Positions 8,939 to 16,983 of a DNA stretch of 64,000 nt are shown here, piece by piece; position 1 is the stretch's first letter, and each line of letters starts with the position of its first letter. The stretch is taken from the NCBI RefSeq assembly GCF_014195325.1, contig NZ_JACIBK010000014.1, forward strand, positions 114,983 to 178,982. The letters are read 5' to 3'. The notes under the pieces are model-generated. The model saw nothing but the letters and a program-made list of their open reading frames with translations. It had not been told where the DNA came from and ran no database searches. Made by a program: the position numbers and the translations under genes. This DNA comes from Rhizobium sp. BK650 (GTDB lineage: Bacteria > Pseudomonadota > Alphaproteobacteria > Rhizobiales > Rhizobiaceae).

Positions 8939-9238
8939 TCAGCGGAGCTGCGCGATTCCGAGTTTGATGACCTTGATAAAATCGCTCATCCGCTCGCCGT
9001 GGCTATTCTGGTATTCTTCCAAGGTAGGCGTACTGAGGGCGGCATCAGCGAGCGCAGAAATGTGATTTTCGTGCACTGCCTTGGCGCCCAAAGCCCAAAT
9101 CCGGTCAAAGAGCAGCCGGTCTAGCTCTTTATCTGGCATATTTTCCACACCAGTTGCTGGATCGAAAATGAAATCGATCCGTGATGAGGATTCGAGCAAG
9201 TGAATTCGGCCGAATGATTGCCGGGACATTTTGCTCAT
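8939..9238 (-). CDS. small hypothetical protein
   Basis: About 99 residues from ATG 9238 (the open frame begins with TTG at 9253). Helical, soluble, with segments such as DRLLFDRIWALGAKAVHEN. No recognised domain. It lies between the 38-residue membrane peptide gene and 8548..8802, all leftward, so the three may be one transcript. Confidence 0.5.
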   Translation of the reverse strand: MSKMSRQSFGRIHLLESSSRIDFIFDPATGVENMPDKELDRLLFDRIWALGAKAVHENHISALADAALSTPTLEEYQNSHGERMSDFIKVIKLGIAQLR

Positions 9239-9268
9239 GCTGACAGGCCGCAACGGTCCTCATCTGGC

Positions 9269-9385
9269 TCAAATCATAGGTATGGTAACAACCAGGACGC
9301 CAGCTAGCGCAGCTGCAAGGACCGATGTCTCGATGAGAAACATAGCGATTTGCCTTCCTGTGAGGCCCGGAAAATAATATCGCAT
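9269..9385 (-). CDS. 38-residue single-span membrane peptide
   Basis: A very short gene with a strong TAAGGAG ribosome site 8 bases before its ATG at 9385. The peptide has a short polar N-terminus (MRYYFPGLTGRQ) followed by about 24 hydrophobic residues (IAMFLIETSVLAAALAGVLV), ending VTIPMI. The layout matches small inner-membrane peptides. The region just upstream is AT-rich (9400-9475), suggesting its own promoter. Function unknown. Confidence 0.5.
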   Translation of the reverse strand: MRYYFPGLTGRQIAMFLIETSVLAAALAGVLVVTIPMI

Positions 9386-9496
9386 AAATTTTCTCCTTAA
9401 AAATTTATTCTACAGATGCACAGTATCACAGTTTTTCCTAAAATATTTTTTTATTTTCGTGAATACTAAAGTTTTCGGCATGCGGTTCCAGCAGAT

Positions 9497-9733
9497 GTGA
9501 CGGTCGCCGAGCCCACACCATCCGCTCAAACCGCGGCGCCTAATAACCTCAATCAGATTACTGACGTCTCCGGCCAGGCCTACAGCTACGATGCCAATGG
9601 CAACCTGATCTCCGATGGCGAGCGTACTTATAGCTGGGATGCTAACAATAGGCTTGTCAGGATTGAATATGCGTCACAACCGAGCAAACAGACGCGCTAT
9701 TCGTACGACGGTTTAGGTCGGATCGACATTTAG
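9497..9733 (+). pseudogene. RHS/YD-repeat protein fragment
   Basis: About 75 residues containing YD repeats: NNLNQITDVSGQAYSYDANG, NLISDGERTYSWDANNRLVR and YSYDGLGR. A normal RHS/YD protein has over 1000 residues and many repeats, so only an internal scrap remains. The frame stops at 9733, where IS5-type sequence begins. No start codon or toxin tip is associated. Confidence 0.7.
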
Positions 9734-9945
9734 GATTCCCAAATTGCTTGATCGGTGATTCATGGGCCACCGTGTTGAACACGGAGGTCTGGCATGGCGT
9801 TTAAACGGTATGAGCTGAGCGATGGGCAGTGGGCGAAGATTGCGTCCTTGTTGCCCGGCAAGGCTGGTGATCCGGGCCGGACTGGCTCGGACAACCGCGT
9901 GTTTATCAATGGCTGCCTGTGGGTTTTGCGCTCAGGCGCGCAGCG
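9734..9945 (+). mobile_element. IS5-family insertion sequence, left-end fragment
   Basis: From ATG 9794 the frame encodes the N-terminus of an IS5-type transposase (YELSDGQWAKIASLLPGK, then NRVFINGCLWVLRSGA) and then breaks off near 9942, where antisense GMC oxidoreductase sequence starts. The catalytic DDE part and the right end are absent, so it is inactive. It sits exactly between a YD-repeat scrap and a truncated GMC gene, implying IS-associated deletion. Confidence 0.72.
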
Positions 9946-10217
9946 GAGCCACCGCCGAGAACCTTACCGCGCAATGCCCTCACATCATGGCCGAGACCAA
10001 GGTGATCCTGCGTGCGGTAGCCCCAGTCATGCGCCGCATCGCCACCCACGCGGTTCGCATTGGCGATGACGTCGGGAAAGTCCGCAGCCGCGTAGGCCGA
10101 GCCGGCTTCGATAAGCAGGACCTTTCTGCTGGCCTCTTCGCTCAACCGGTTCGCCAGGACTGCGCCGGCAGAACCTCCTCCTACGATGATGACGTCGTGT
10201 GTGGTCGCGTTTGTCAT
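9946..10217 (-). pseudogene. GMC oxidoreductase, N-terminal fragment
   Basis: About 90 residues starting MTNATTHDVIIVGGGSAGAV, the FAD-binding Rossmann motif of the choline/alcohol dehydrogenase (GMC) family, followed by LLIEAGSAY and the family signature region RGKVLGGGSA. It is cut there by the IS5 fragment, so some 80% of a ~540-residue enzyme is missing. The upstream hydrolase gene ends 38 bases before it, pointing to an old operon. Confidence 0.8.
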
Positions 10218-10254
10218 ATCAAATCTCCTCTGTCAGCGGGTCTAAGATGTCGTC

Positions 10255-11078
10255 TCAGCCCCTGATAAAAGCGGCCAGGAGGAACTGTGCTGCGCGGTCG
10301 AGTGCTGTTTTGGCGCTCTCGATATGCTCGACGTCGAGCTGGAAGACGTGGTGCATGCCCTCCCAGATCTCGAGCTGGACAGGGACGCCAGATTGAGCTG
10401 CGCGGTTGGCGAATTGCCGGGAGTCATCGAGCAGGCGCTCATCGGTGCCGACCTGGATCAGCAATGGCGGCAGTTTTTGAAGATCACCCAACAGAGGCGA
10501 CGCCAGCGGATCGGAGGCGCTGAACGAGCCGATATATTTTTGGGCGCAGTCCTTGAGGTAGTCATAACCGATCAGCGGATCGACAACGGAATGATCCACC
10601 ATCGAAGCGCCAGAGAAGGTCAGATCGACCCAGGGAGAAAACACGACGCCAGCGACTGGCTTCACGTCCGGGTTCCAGTTGCTGAGTTGCGTCAACGTCA
10701 CCAGCGAAAGACCGCCGCCGGCAGAATCGCCGACGATCGCGATTTCTGTGAAGCCCTGAGCGACAAGCCAGTCCCAGGCAGCCAGTGCTGTGTTCGGCGC
10801 CACCGGCAAGGATGCTTCAGGCGCAAGTGGATATTCGAGAATGAAAGCCGGAACCCCGGTGCGGCAAACGATTTGGCTAACAAAACCACGATAGGCCTGA
10901 GATGAACCGAGTACGTAGCCGCCACCGTGGATATAGAGGATCGCCTGTGCGCTGTTTGCCTGTTCCGGGCGAACCCACCATCCTTGTGCAGCCTCTTGAT
11001 CGACAGCTTCGACGGTCACATTGTCGACGAGTGGGCTTGCCGAGATGAACGCTTCGTAAGTGGTGCGCAGGTCGGTGG
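10255..11078 (-). pseudogene. HSL-type alpha/beta hydrolase, 5'-truncated
   Basis: About 270 residues of an alpha/beta hydrolase_3 (hormone-sensitive-lipase type): oxyanion motif YIHGGGYVLG, nucleophile Ser in GDSAGGG, acid Asp in GTDERLLDD and catalytic His in GMHHVFQL, so the catalytic core is complete. The N-terminus is lost: from about 11078 upstream the frame runs antisense through an isochorismatase gene and is not protein-like. No credible start codon remains. It is followed by the truncated GMC gene. Confidence 0.75.
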
Positions 11079-11532
11079 TGTCGTCGTCACCACGGCTCGC
11101 GACAGCATGTGGGGGCCGACCATTCCCGAACTCGTCGAAGCGCTGCCGGGCATCGAGATCATCGACCGTTCCTCGGTCAATGCTTATGACGACGAACGCG
11201 TCGCCAAGGCAATTGAGGCAACCGGCCGCAAGAAGTTGATCTTCGCGGGCATTTCTCTGGAAGTCTGCGCGGCTTTCCCGGCCATGACGGCAGTCGCTCG
11301 CGGCCTCGACGCTTATGTTGCGGTGGATGCTTCGGGCACCTTCAGCGAAACCAAGCGACAAGCGGGCCTCCTTCGCATGCAGCAGGCGGGCGTCATCCTG
11401 TCCGACTACGCCACCCTCACGGTGGAGATCCTCAAGGATAACGGCCGCCCGGAAGCCGGAGCCGTCTACGCCGCCCTCGACATGCCCTGGGCCACTCTTG
11501 TCGGCCAGGTCGCCAAGGCATACGGCAAGTAA
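11079..11532 (+). pseudogene. isochorismatase-family hydrolase, 5'-truncated
   Basis: About 150 residues, beginning at VVVTTARDSMWGP and continuing through the cysteine-hydrolase core (GRKKLIFAGISLEVC, whose final Cys is in the catalytic position) to the end at 11532. About 50 N-terminal residues, including the first catalytic Asp, are missing. The junction at ~11079 joins it head-on to the truncated hydrolase. It resembles YcaC-type isochorismatase-like hydrolases. Confidence 0.72.
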
Positions 11533-11678
11533 ATCCCAACGACTATATCCGACCATCACGTGTCGCGAGACCTGTTCGCCTGAGCGGCTTACCTAGCCGC
11601 TTCTGTCACGAACTCGACGGGTTTCGCGCTTGCGGTCACTCTTGCCAGAACTAGGAACGTTTCAACGGAGAGCTAGAT

Positions 11679-11912
11679 ATGGGCTACGTAACAACAAACG
11701 ACGGTACGGAGATCTTTTTCAAGGCTGGGGTCCAAAGGAAGCTCAGCCGATCATGTTCCACCATGGGTGGCCGCTGAGCTCAGACAACTGGGATGCCCAG
11801 ATGCTGTCTTCCTGTCAAAAGGCTTCCGCGTCATCGACCAAGAAACCGACTCGACAGAGACCTGAAAGCAATCGACGTTCCGACACTTGTCCTTCACCGA
11901 GAAGATGACCAA
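11679..11912 (+). pseudogene. haloperoxidase-like alpha/beta hydrolase, frameshifted remnant
   Basis: Starts MGYVTTNDGTEIFFK behind a GGAGAG site, then changes frame after a base loss to WGPKEAQPIMFHHGWPLSSD, typical of non-haem chloroperoxidases. It changes frame again and jumps to a late segment (LKAIDVPTLVLHRE). The nucleophile region is deleted. Multiple lesions make it a dead gene. Confidence 0.7.
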
Positions 11913-12222
11913 GGTTGACGGGGTAGCAGCTGGCTCGGCACCAGAGCGCGGGGTCGCCGCAGTTCGAGCCGGGAAGAAGGCCCTCATTCCTCAGAAAGCG
12001 GAGCCGGAGAAGACGGTGGCCGCGTCGGAAGATGACGATGGTCGCGCTCATCTCGGACGAGTCGGTGCTCATCTCGCCAAACAGCCACCAGATTTCGACG
12101 CCCGGAACTACGGCTTCGCCCGGCTGAGCGATCTCGCAGAAGCGTCCGGGATCCTTGATGTGGAGTGGGTTGGCGATCATCCGAAGATTGTTACGGTGAG
12201 GCTCAAACCTGGACGGAGCTAA
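11913..12222 (+). pseudogene. C-terminal LOTUS/OST-HTH-like remnant
   Basis: The last ~45 residues (HLAKQPPDFDARNYGFARL, then SDLAEASGILDVEW) resemble the OST-HTH/LOTUS domain found at the C-terminus of bacterial NYN-nuclease proteins, preceded by an Ala/Glu/Lys-rich linker. No NYN nuclease part is present upstream, where haloperoxidase scrap abuts. It is probably a 5'-truncated relic. The family assignment rests on the DFDxRxYGxxxLSDL pattern. Confidence 0.5.
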
Positions 12223-12524
12223 TCCGGCTCTGAATAACAGCAGCCCCAGATGCGTCGGCGGCGTGTCCCTTGACAGCATGGGGTTCGTTTCGAAAAGCCG
12301 CGATACCTTTCCAGAAGCTCCGGGCGTTACGTTTGGCTCTTGAAGGGAGCTGAACTTCCGGCCAGCTATTTGTTCACGTCGATGCCAGAAATCCTTTTCC
12401 CTCTTTGGTCTTCGAGCTTAGTTCTTAACGGTCCTCGGTTATGGCTCCGGACGTCTTTGCCCGACCTTCCCCTTGTAATCCAGTATTTCAGCACGATTTA
12501 GATGGTAGTGACGGCTCGTCTTCA
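12223..12524. other. gene-poor stretch
   Basis: I see no convincing gene, repeat or terminator here. The only open frame is antisense and short. The right end leads into the shared leader of the small gene at 12575. Confidence 0.5.
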
Positions 12525-12574
12525 GGGCGCTGTCATCAAGGGTGCAAAACCTTGCCCCAACAAAGGAGGATGTG
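12525..12574 (+). promoter_or_regulatory. conserved 5' leader with SD-masking potential (copy 1)
   Basis: GGGCGCT at 12525-12531 is followed by CCTTGCCCCAA (12550-12560), then AAAGGAGG at 12562-12569 and the ATG at 12575. The same layout precedes the genes at 28366 and 29019, and a weaker form precedes 20222. CCTT can pair with AAGG of the ribosome site. A second option pairs CAAGG (12537-12541) with CCTTG, which could act as a switch. Confidence 0.5.
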
Positions 12575-12859
12575 ATGTCTTCCAATCCAGCAGCATCGCA
12601 TGTCGAACCCGCCGGCTTCAAGTTGGTCAGGGAAGTCTTAAGGTCCGCCGGACACCGGGGATCTCAGTCGGACGCGAGTTCCGACATGAAACGTGACGCC
12701 TCGCTCTTTCTCTCAACTGAGTTCCGCAGGGGTGTCAGGACAAAATCGGCTCTCCTGAATTCTCTCGCCAACCGGATACAGTCGTCGACGCGAGCAAGCC
12801 TTGATCCTCAACCAAAGAGTAGCGCTGTTGATCGGTTGCAAGATGAGGGTGGACGCTGA
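12575..12859 (+). CDS. small hypothetical protein of the MSS-leader group
   Basis: 94 residues from ATG 12575 behind AAAGGAGG. Starts MSSNPAASHVEPAGFKLVRE, then a polar, probably disordered middle. A conserved-looking segment RDASLFLSTEFRRGVRTKSA, rich in Arg, may form helices. Its stop overlaps the next gene's start (TGATG at 12857-12861), so it is translationally coupled to the DUF1488 gene. Function unknown. Confidence 0.6.
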   Translation: MSSNPAASHVEPAGFKLVREVLRSAGHRGSQSDASSDMKRDASLFLSTEFRRGVRTKSALLNSLANRIQSSTRASLDPQPKSSAVDRLQDEGGR

Positions 12860-13125
12860 TGGGGATCTCCTTCCCAAACGAAGCTCGAAGCTTTGACGAC
12901 AGAAATCGCTGTGTCCGTTTCACCGGATACGACGGGATGTTCGAGATCAAATTCTATTTGGCGACCGAAGTCTTGGCCTGCGAGAAATCGCATCGAAATA
13001 CCAGCGAGGCAGACTACCTGACGGCGTTCGATGCGTTGCGGCCAAGAATTCTGAAAGCTGCGGCCTCTGCTTATTCCAAAGTTCGATCCAGCGCGATTAC
13101 GCTGGATCTCGCGCATTTTCGTTGA
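12859..13125 (+). CDS. DUF1488 family protein
   Basis: 88 residues. The pattern FPNEARSFDDRNRCVRFTGY, DGMFEIKFYL and a C-terminal helical AFDALRPRILKAAASAYSK matches the small DUF1488 family common in rhizobia; function is unknown. A paralogue lies at 25711, so the window has two. Coupled to 12575..12859 by TGATG. Confidence 0.75.
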   Translation: MGISFPNEARSFDDRNRCVRFTGYDGMFEIKFYLATEVLACEKSHRNTSEADYLTAFDALRPRILKAAASAYSKVRSSAITLDLAHFR

Positions 13126-13154
13126 GCATACCGTGATCCGGAAAGGATACGATC

Positions 13155-13328
13155 GTGCATCATCCAGCCAAATCAGTTCCACCGCTCCAACCAGGAACAG
13201 CGAAAACTGTGCTTGTGAGCGAATTTGCGAAAAGATTTCGCCTCGGTCAGGTGGAGGAGAACCGATTGCGGAAGCTCCTGGGACCCATCGCGAAGGAAAT
13301 AGACCTCCTCCGAAATGCCGGCAGATAG
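13155..13328 (+). CDS. 57-residue hypothetical protein
   Basis: Starts at GTG 13155 after a GAAAGGA site and ends at TAG 13328. The second half (VSEFAKRFRLGQVEENRLRK, then LLGPIAKEIDLLRNAGR) looks like a compact helix-turn-helix-like segment and resembles small rhizobial proteins of unknown role. It follows the DUF1488 gene by 29 bases, so probably belongs to the same operon. Confidence 0.5.
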   Translation: MHHPAKSVPPLQPGTAKTVLVSEFAKRFRLGQVEENRLRKLLGPIAKEIDLLRNAGR

Positions 13329-13383
13329 AGGGGTTGGCCCGCCACAGAGCATTCAGCAATCTCCAGACAGGAACGGTGCCGTC

Positions 13384-13776
13384 ATGAATACATCAGTGAA
13401 ACGCATCACTATCGTGCGACCGTTCCAGCTTCCCGGGATGGCGCAACCTCATCCACCAGGCGTCTTCGAGCTTCAGATTGACGAGGAGCCCATCGACGTA
13501 ACATGGGAGGCTTATCATACGACAATGACCTTGCTCCTTAGCTCCAACGGGCGCACCGAGGCGTGGCCCGTGTCGAGGGAGGAATTCGAAAAAACGCTGG
13601 CGCCGCAGACACGTTCCCAGCCTTGCGGCTCCTCAGGACCGTACCGACAGCGCAGCAACGACACTGACACACTCCGATCTCAGGTCACCCCGATCTTAGC
13701 GGCGAGATCAAGGAGACCATATGACAATCGACCGCGCCAGTGTGAGAACAATTCTCAAGCCATGGGGTCGTCTTGA
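13384..13776 (+). CDS. small hypothetical protein
   Basis: 130 residues from ATG 13384. The first ~75 residues look structured (VRPFQLPGMAQPHPPGVFEL, then YHTTMTLLLSSNGRTEAWPV). The rest is low quality and overlaps the start of the isomerase gene by 56 bases, so the true end may have been lost by a frameshift. I do not assign a function. Confidence 0.5.
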   Translation: MNTSVKRITIVRPFQLPGMAQPHPPGVFELQIDEEPIDVTWEAYHTTMTLLLSSNGRTEAWPVSREEFEKTLAPQTRSQPCGSSGPYRQRSNDTDTLRSQVTPILAARSRRPYDNRPRQCENNSQAMGSS

Positions 13777-14671
13777 TCTCAGGCCATGGGCATCGAATAA
13801 CCATCAGGACAGCCCCGTCGGCGAAATCTCGTTTGACTATGGCGAAGCGGGGGAGCGGGATCGTCTGCTCCTCCTGAAGCTCCTCTTCACAGGGGAAACA
13901 CTGTCGATACAGGTTCATCCCGATGATGCTGCCGCCAAGTCGATGGGGATGGAAAGCGGCAAGAGCGAAGCCTGGTATGTGTTGGCAGCGGACGACGGGG
14001 CGCAGGTCGCCGTGGGCCTTAAGTGGCCACTGACACAGCTCGAATTTAGGAAGGCCGCGCTCGACGGATCAATTGACGGCCTTCTCGACTGGCAGGAGGC
14101 CGCGGCCGGTGATGTGTTTTATGTTCCGGCTGGCACCGTGCATGCCATCGGTGCGGGTCTGGTCATTGCTGAGATCCAACAACGCAACGAGACGACGTTT
14201 CGCATCTGGGATCATGGACGCTCGAGAGAACTTCACATCGAACAAGCCATAGCCGTGGCACGGCTGGAACCAGCGAGCAGCAGAAAGCTGCCACGCCATA
14301 TCACCGTCGAGCGCGCCGAGCTCATGTCCTGCCCGTTCTTCACCCTCGAACGGTTGGACCTCCCTGCCGACACCGTTTGGGAGTTGACCGCGAGCCGAGA
14401 GAGCTGGGCGCTGGTCGTCGCGGGAGACGGAACGATAGGAACTTTGACGGCCACGATTGGCGAAGGGTTTTTCGCAGAAGCTGATCGTGCCGACATCCGT
14501 GTCGGGCCTGACGGAATCGTTTTGCTCATCGCCACCGCAGCGAGCGCGCCTGCGATCGGGCTCCTGCGCGAGGTGGTAAAAGATAGACTGCAATCCGATT
14601 TTGCGGACGCGAACAGCGGTCCTGCGGGAGTCGACGTCACTCCATCCAGCCCGTCGGGAGCTTCGCTATGA
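13721..14671 (+). CDS. manA: class I mannose-6-phosphate isomerase
   Basis: 316 residues behind AAGGAGACC. Type I phosphomannose isomerase features: KPWGRLDLRPWA, the zinc-binding region LSIQVHPDDAAAKSMG with KSEAWYV, and the second metal/active-site region FYVPAGTVHAIGAGLVIAEI. It interconverts mannose-6-phosphate and fructose-6-phosphate in the cytoplasm. Its stop overlaps the glycosyltransferase start (ATGA), so a role in supplying mannosyl donor for the downstream enzymes is likely, though that is inferred from context. Confidence 0.88.
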   Translation: MTIDRASVRTILKPWGRLDLRPWASNNHQDSPVGEISFDYGEAGERDRLLLLKLLFTGETLSIQVHPDDAAAKSMGMESGKSEAWYVLAADDGAQVAVGLKWPLTQLEFRKAALDGSIDGLLDWQEAAAGDVFYVPAGTVHAIGAGLVIAEIQQRNETTFRIWDHGRSRELHIEQAIAVARLEPASSRKLPRHITVERAELMSCPFFTLERLDLPADTVWELTASRESWALVVAGDGTIGTLTATIGEGFFAEADRADIRVGPDGIVLLIATAASAPAIGLLREVVKDRLQSDFADANSGPAGVDVTPSSPSGASL

Positions 14672-16950
14672 ACCAGCTCAAAAATGTAGCTTTCATCGGC
14701 AACTCCCTGCCGCGCCGCTGTGGTATCGCGACTTTCACAACTGATCTGCAGCATGCCGTTTCCAAATCTCCAGCGCATGTTGCCACGGCAATCGTGGCCA
14801 TGACGGACCACGGTCATGTCTACGATTACCCGCCGGAGGTCCGCCTCTCGATAGCCGATGAAAATCGCGATGATTATATTCGTGCCGCAGATGTGCTGAA
14901 CTCCGGCAATTTCGACGTAGCCTGCCTGCAGCACGAGTTCGGAATATTTGGCGGCGAGGACGGGGAGCATATCGTTGCGCTGCTGTCGAGGTTGAAGATG
15001 CCGGTCGTCACCACGCTGCACACGGTTCTTGCTGAACCGAGCTCCGGCCAGCGTCGAGTCCTGAACAAAATCATCGACCTGTCCGACAAACTGGTGGTCA
15101 TGGCGGAAAAGGGCAGGACTTTGTTGTCGGAGGTCTATCATGTGCCGGCCGACAAGATAGAAGTCGTTCCCCATGGAATTCCCGACATGCCGTTTTCGGA
15201 ACCGGCAGTCGCGAAAGCTGGCCTTGGCTTCGACGGGCGCTCGGTGATCCTGACGTTCGGGCTTCTTTCACCAAACAAAGGCATCGAGGTCATGATCGAT
15301 GCCATGCCCTTGATCTTGGAAAGTCGGCCCGATGCGGTTTACGTTATCCTCGGAGCAACCCATCCCAATCTCGTACGCGACCAAGGCGAAGCCTATCGCG
15401 AAAGCCTGGTGACGCGGGTAAACGACCTGGGCATCGAGGACAGCGTGGTGCTTCTCGATCGCTTCGTCGACAAGGCAACGCTTCTGGAGTTCATCTCCAT
15501 GTGCGATGTCTATGCCACGCCTTATCTCAATGCGGGCCAGATGACATCGGGCACTCTGGCTTACAGCTTCGGTCTCGGGAAAGCCGTCGTCTCTACACCT
15601 TACTGGCATGCGCGAGAACTATTGGCCAAGGGACGCGGCGTGCTAGTCCCATTCGGCGACGCGACAGCGATCGGACGCGAGATCGCTTCGCTTCTCACGG
15701 ACGACGGAAGACGCGACGCAATGCGCCGCCGGGCATACCAAATCAGTCGACCGATGACATGGCAAAAGACCGCCGAGCGCTATATCGCATTGTTTTCACT
15801 GGTGGCGTTTCAAAACCCCGCACGGCAGCTCGCAGCACCAACGACTGATGGGAGGCGCAAGGCCCCCGCCCTTCCCGAGCCGCAGCTCGGCTACTTCATG
15901 TCGATGTGCGACGATACAGGGCTATTCCAGCATGCGGTCTATTCTGTGCCAGATCGTTTGCATGGTTACTGTGTCGATGATAATGCCCGGGCGCTTCTGT
16001 TGTCGGTTGCTCTCAACGAACCCGGCGAAAGGCTACTGCCGGAAACACTCGCCTCATGCTTCGCGTCCTTCGTGCAGCACGCTTGGAACCCCGAAAAAAA
16101 ACATTTCCGAAACTTCATGGGTTTCGACCGACGTTGGCTGGAAGACAAGGGATCGGAAGACAGCCACGGCCGAACGCTCTGGGCTCTTGGAGAATGCGCC
16201 CGTAGCGACGCAACCCCATCCCGGCGCGCGTGGGCTGCGAGCCTATTTGCGCAGGCATTGCCGACCGTTGAAGGTTTCGGCTCGCCGCGCGCCTGGGCCT
16301 TTGCGCTTTTGGGCCTGGACGGCTATTGCGCAACCTCCCCTCAAGACATGTTCGCCCATCAAATCCGTTCGACACTGGCCGACAGGCTGGTGGATATCTT
16401 CCATCGTGTCGAGAGAACGGGATGGATCTGGTTCGAGGAAAGCCTATCCTACGACAATGCCCGACTGTCTGAAGCGCTGATCACGACGGGACTGAGTACC
16501 GAACGTCCCGATTATGTGGCGGTAGGCGTGAAGTCTCTACGCTGGCTGATCACCGTGCAAACAAGTCCTGCCGGACTATTTAGGCCTATCGGCACGGATG
16601 GCTTTGCAGATCGGACGGGAGAGGTGAAGCTCTTCGATCAACAGCCTCTGGAAGCGACGGCGACGATCGCTGCTTGTCATGCGGCATGGCGGGTCGGCCA
16701 CGACATCACATGGAAAGAAGAGGCTGCAAAGGCTTTCGCCTGGTTCCTCGGCAGCAACGATCTCTTATTATCGGTCGTGGATCTCGAAACGGGCAGTTGC
16801 CGCGACGGTCTGCATCCCACGCGTCTCAATGAAAACAGAGGCGGCGAATCCGTGGTCTGCTATCTCCTCGGCCTTGTGGAGTTTCGTAAGCTTTCGCGTG
16901 CCAGCGGTCATCCTTCGACACTCGCTCCGCTTCGCGCGCTCACCGCGTAA
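14668..16950 (+). CDS. GT4-type glycosyltransferase with (alpha/alpha)6-like C-terminal domain
   Basis: 760 residues in two parts. Residues ~1-380 form a GT-B glycosyltransferase (IGNSLPRRCGIATFTTDL, VPHGIPDMPF, TFGLLSPNKGIEVMIDA, TSGTLAYSFGLGKAVVSTPY). Residues ~400-750 resemble six-hairpin glycosidase-like domains (HGYCVDDNARALLLSV, HGRTLWALGEC, FDQQPLEATATIAACHAAWR). No signal peptide, so cytoplasmic. It lies between a phosphomannose isomerase and a GH130 enzyme, suggesting assembly of a mannose-containing glycan or glycoconjugate. Donor and acceptor cannot be read from sequence. Confidence 0.82.
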   Translation: MNQLKNVAFIGNSLPRRCGIATFTTDLQHAVSKSPAHVATAIVAMTDHGHVYDYPPEVRLSIADENRDDYIRAADVLNSGNFDVACLQHEFGIFGGEDGEHIVALLSRLKMPVVTTLHTVLAEPSSGQRRVLNKIIDLSDKLVVMAEKGRTLLSEVYHVPADKIEVVPHGIPDMPFSEPAVAKAGLGFDGRSVILTFGLLSPNKGIEVMIDAMPLILESRPDAVYVILGATHPNLVRDQGEAYRESLVTRVNDLGIEDSVVLLDRFVDKATLLEFISMCDVYATPYLNAGQMTSGTLAYSFGLGKAVVSTPYWHARELLAKGRGVLVPFGDATAIGREIASLLTDDGRRDAMRRRAYQISRPMTWQKTAERYIALFSLVAFQNPARQLAAPTTDGRRKAPALPEPQLGYFMSMCDDTGLFQHAVYSVPDRLHGYCVDDNARALLLSVALNEPGERLLPETLASCFASFVQHAWNPEKKHFRNFMGFDRRWLEDKGSEDSHGRTLWALGECARSDATPSRRAWAASLFAQALPTVEGFGSPRAWAFALLGLDGYCATSPQDMFAHQIRSTLADRLVDIFHRVERTGWIWFEESLSYDNARLSEALITTGLSTERPDYVAVGVKSLRWLITVQTSPAGLFRPIGTDGFADRTGEVKLFDQQPLEATATIAACHAAWRVGHDITWKEEAAKAFAWFLGSNDLLLSVVDLETGSCRDGLHPTRLNENRGGESVVCYLLGLVEFRKLSRASGHPSTLAPLRALTA

Positions 16951-16983
16951 TGCATCGCAGCCTCAACTCAGATCGAGATCATC

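Noticed and set aside
10927..11078. N-terminal 50 residues of the open frame leading into the isochorismatase
   Set aside because: This part is antisense to the hydrolase gene and not homologous to isochorismatases; the real sequence begins at about 11079.
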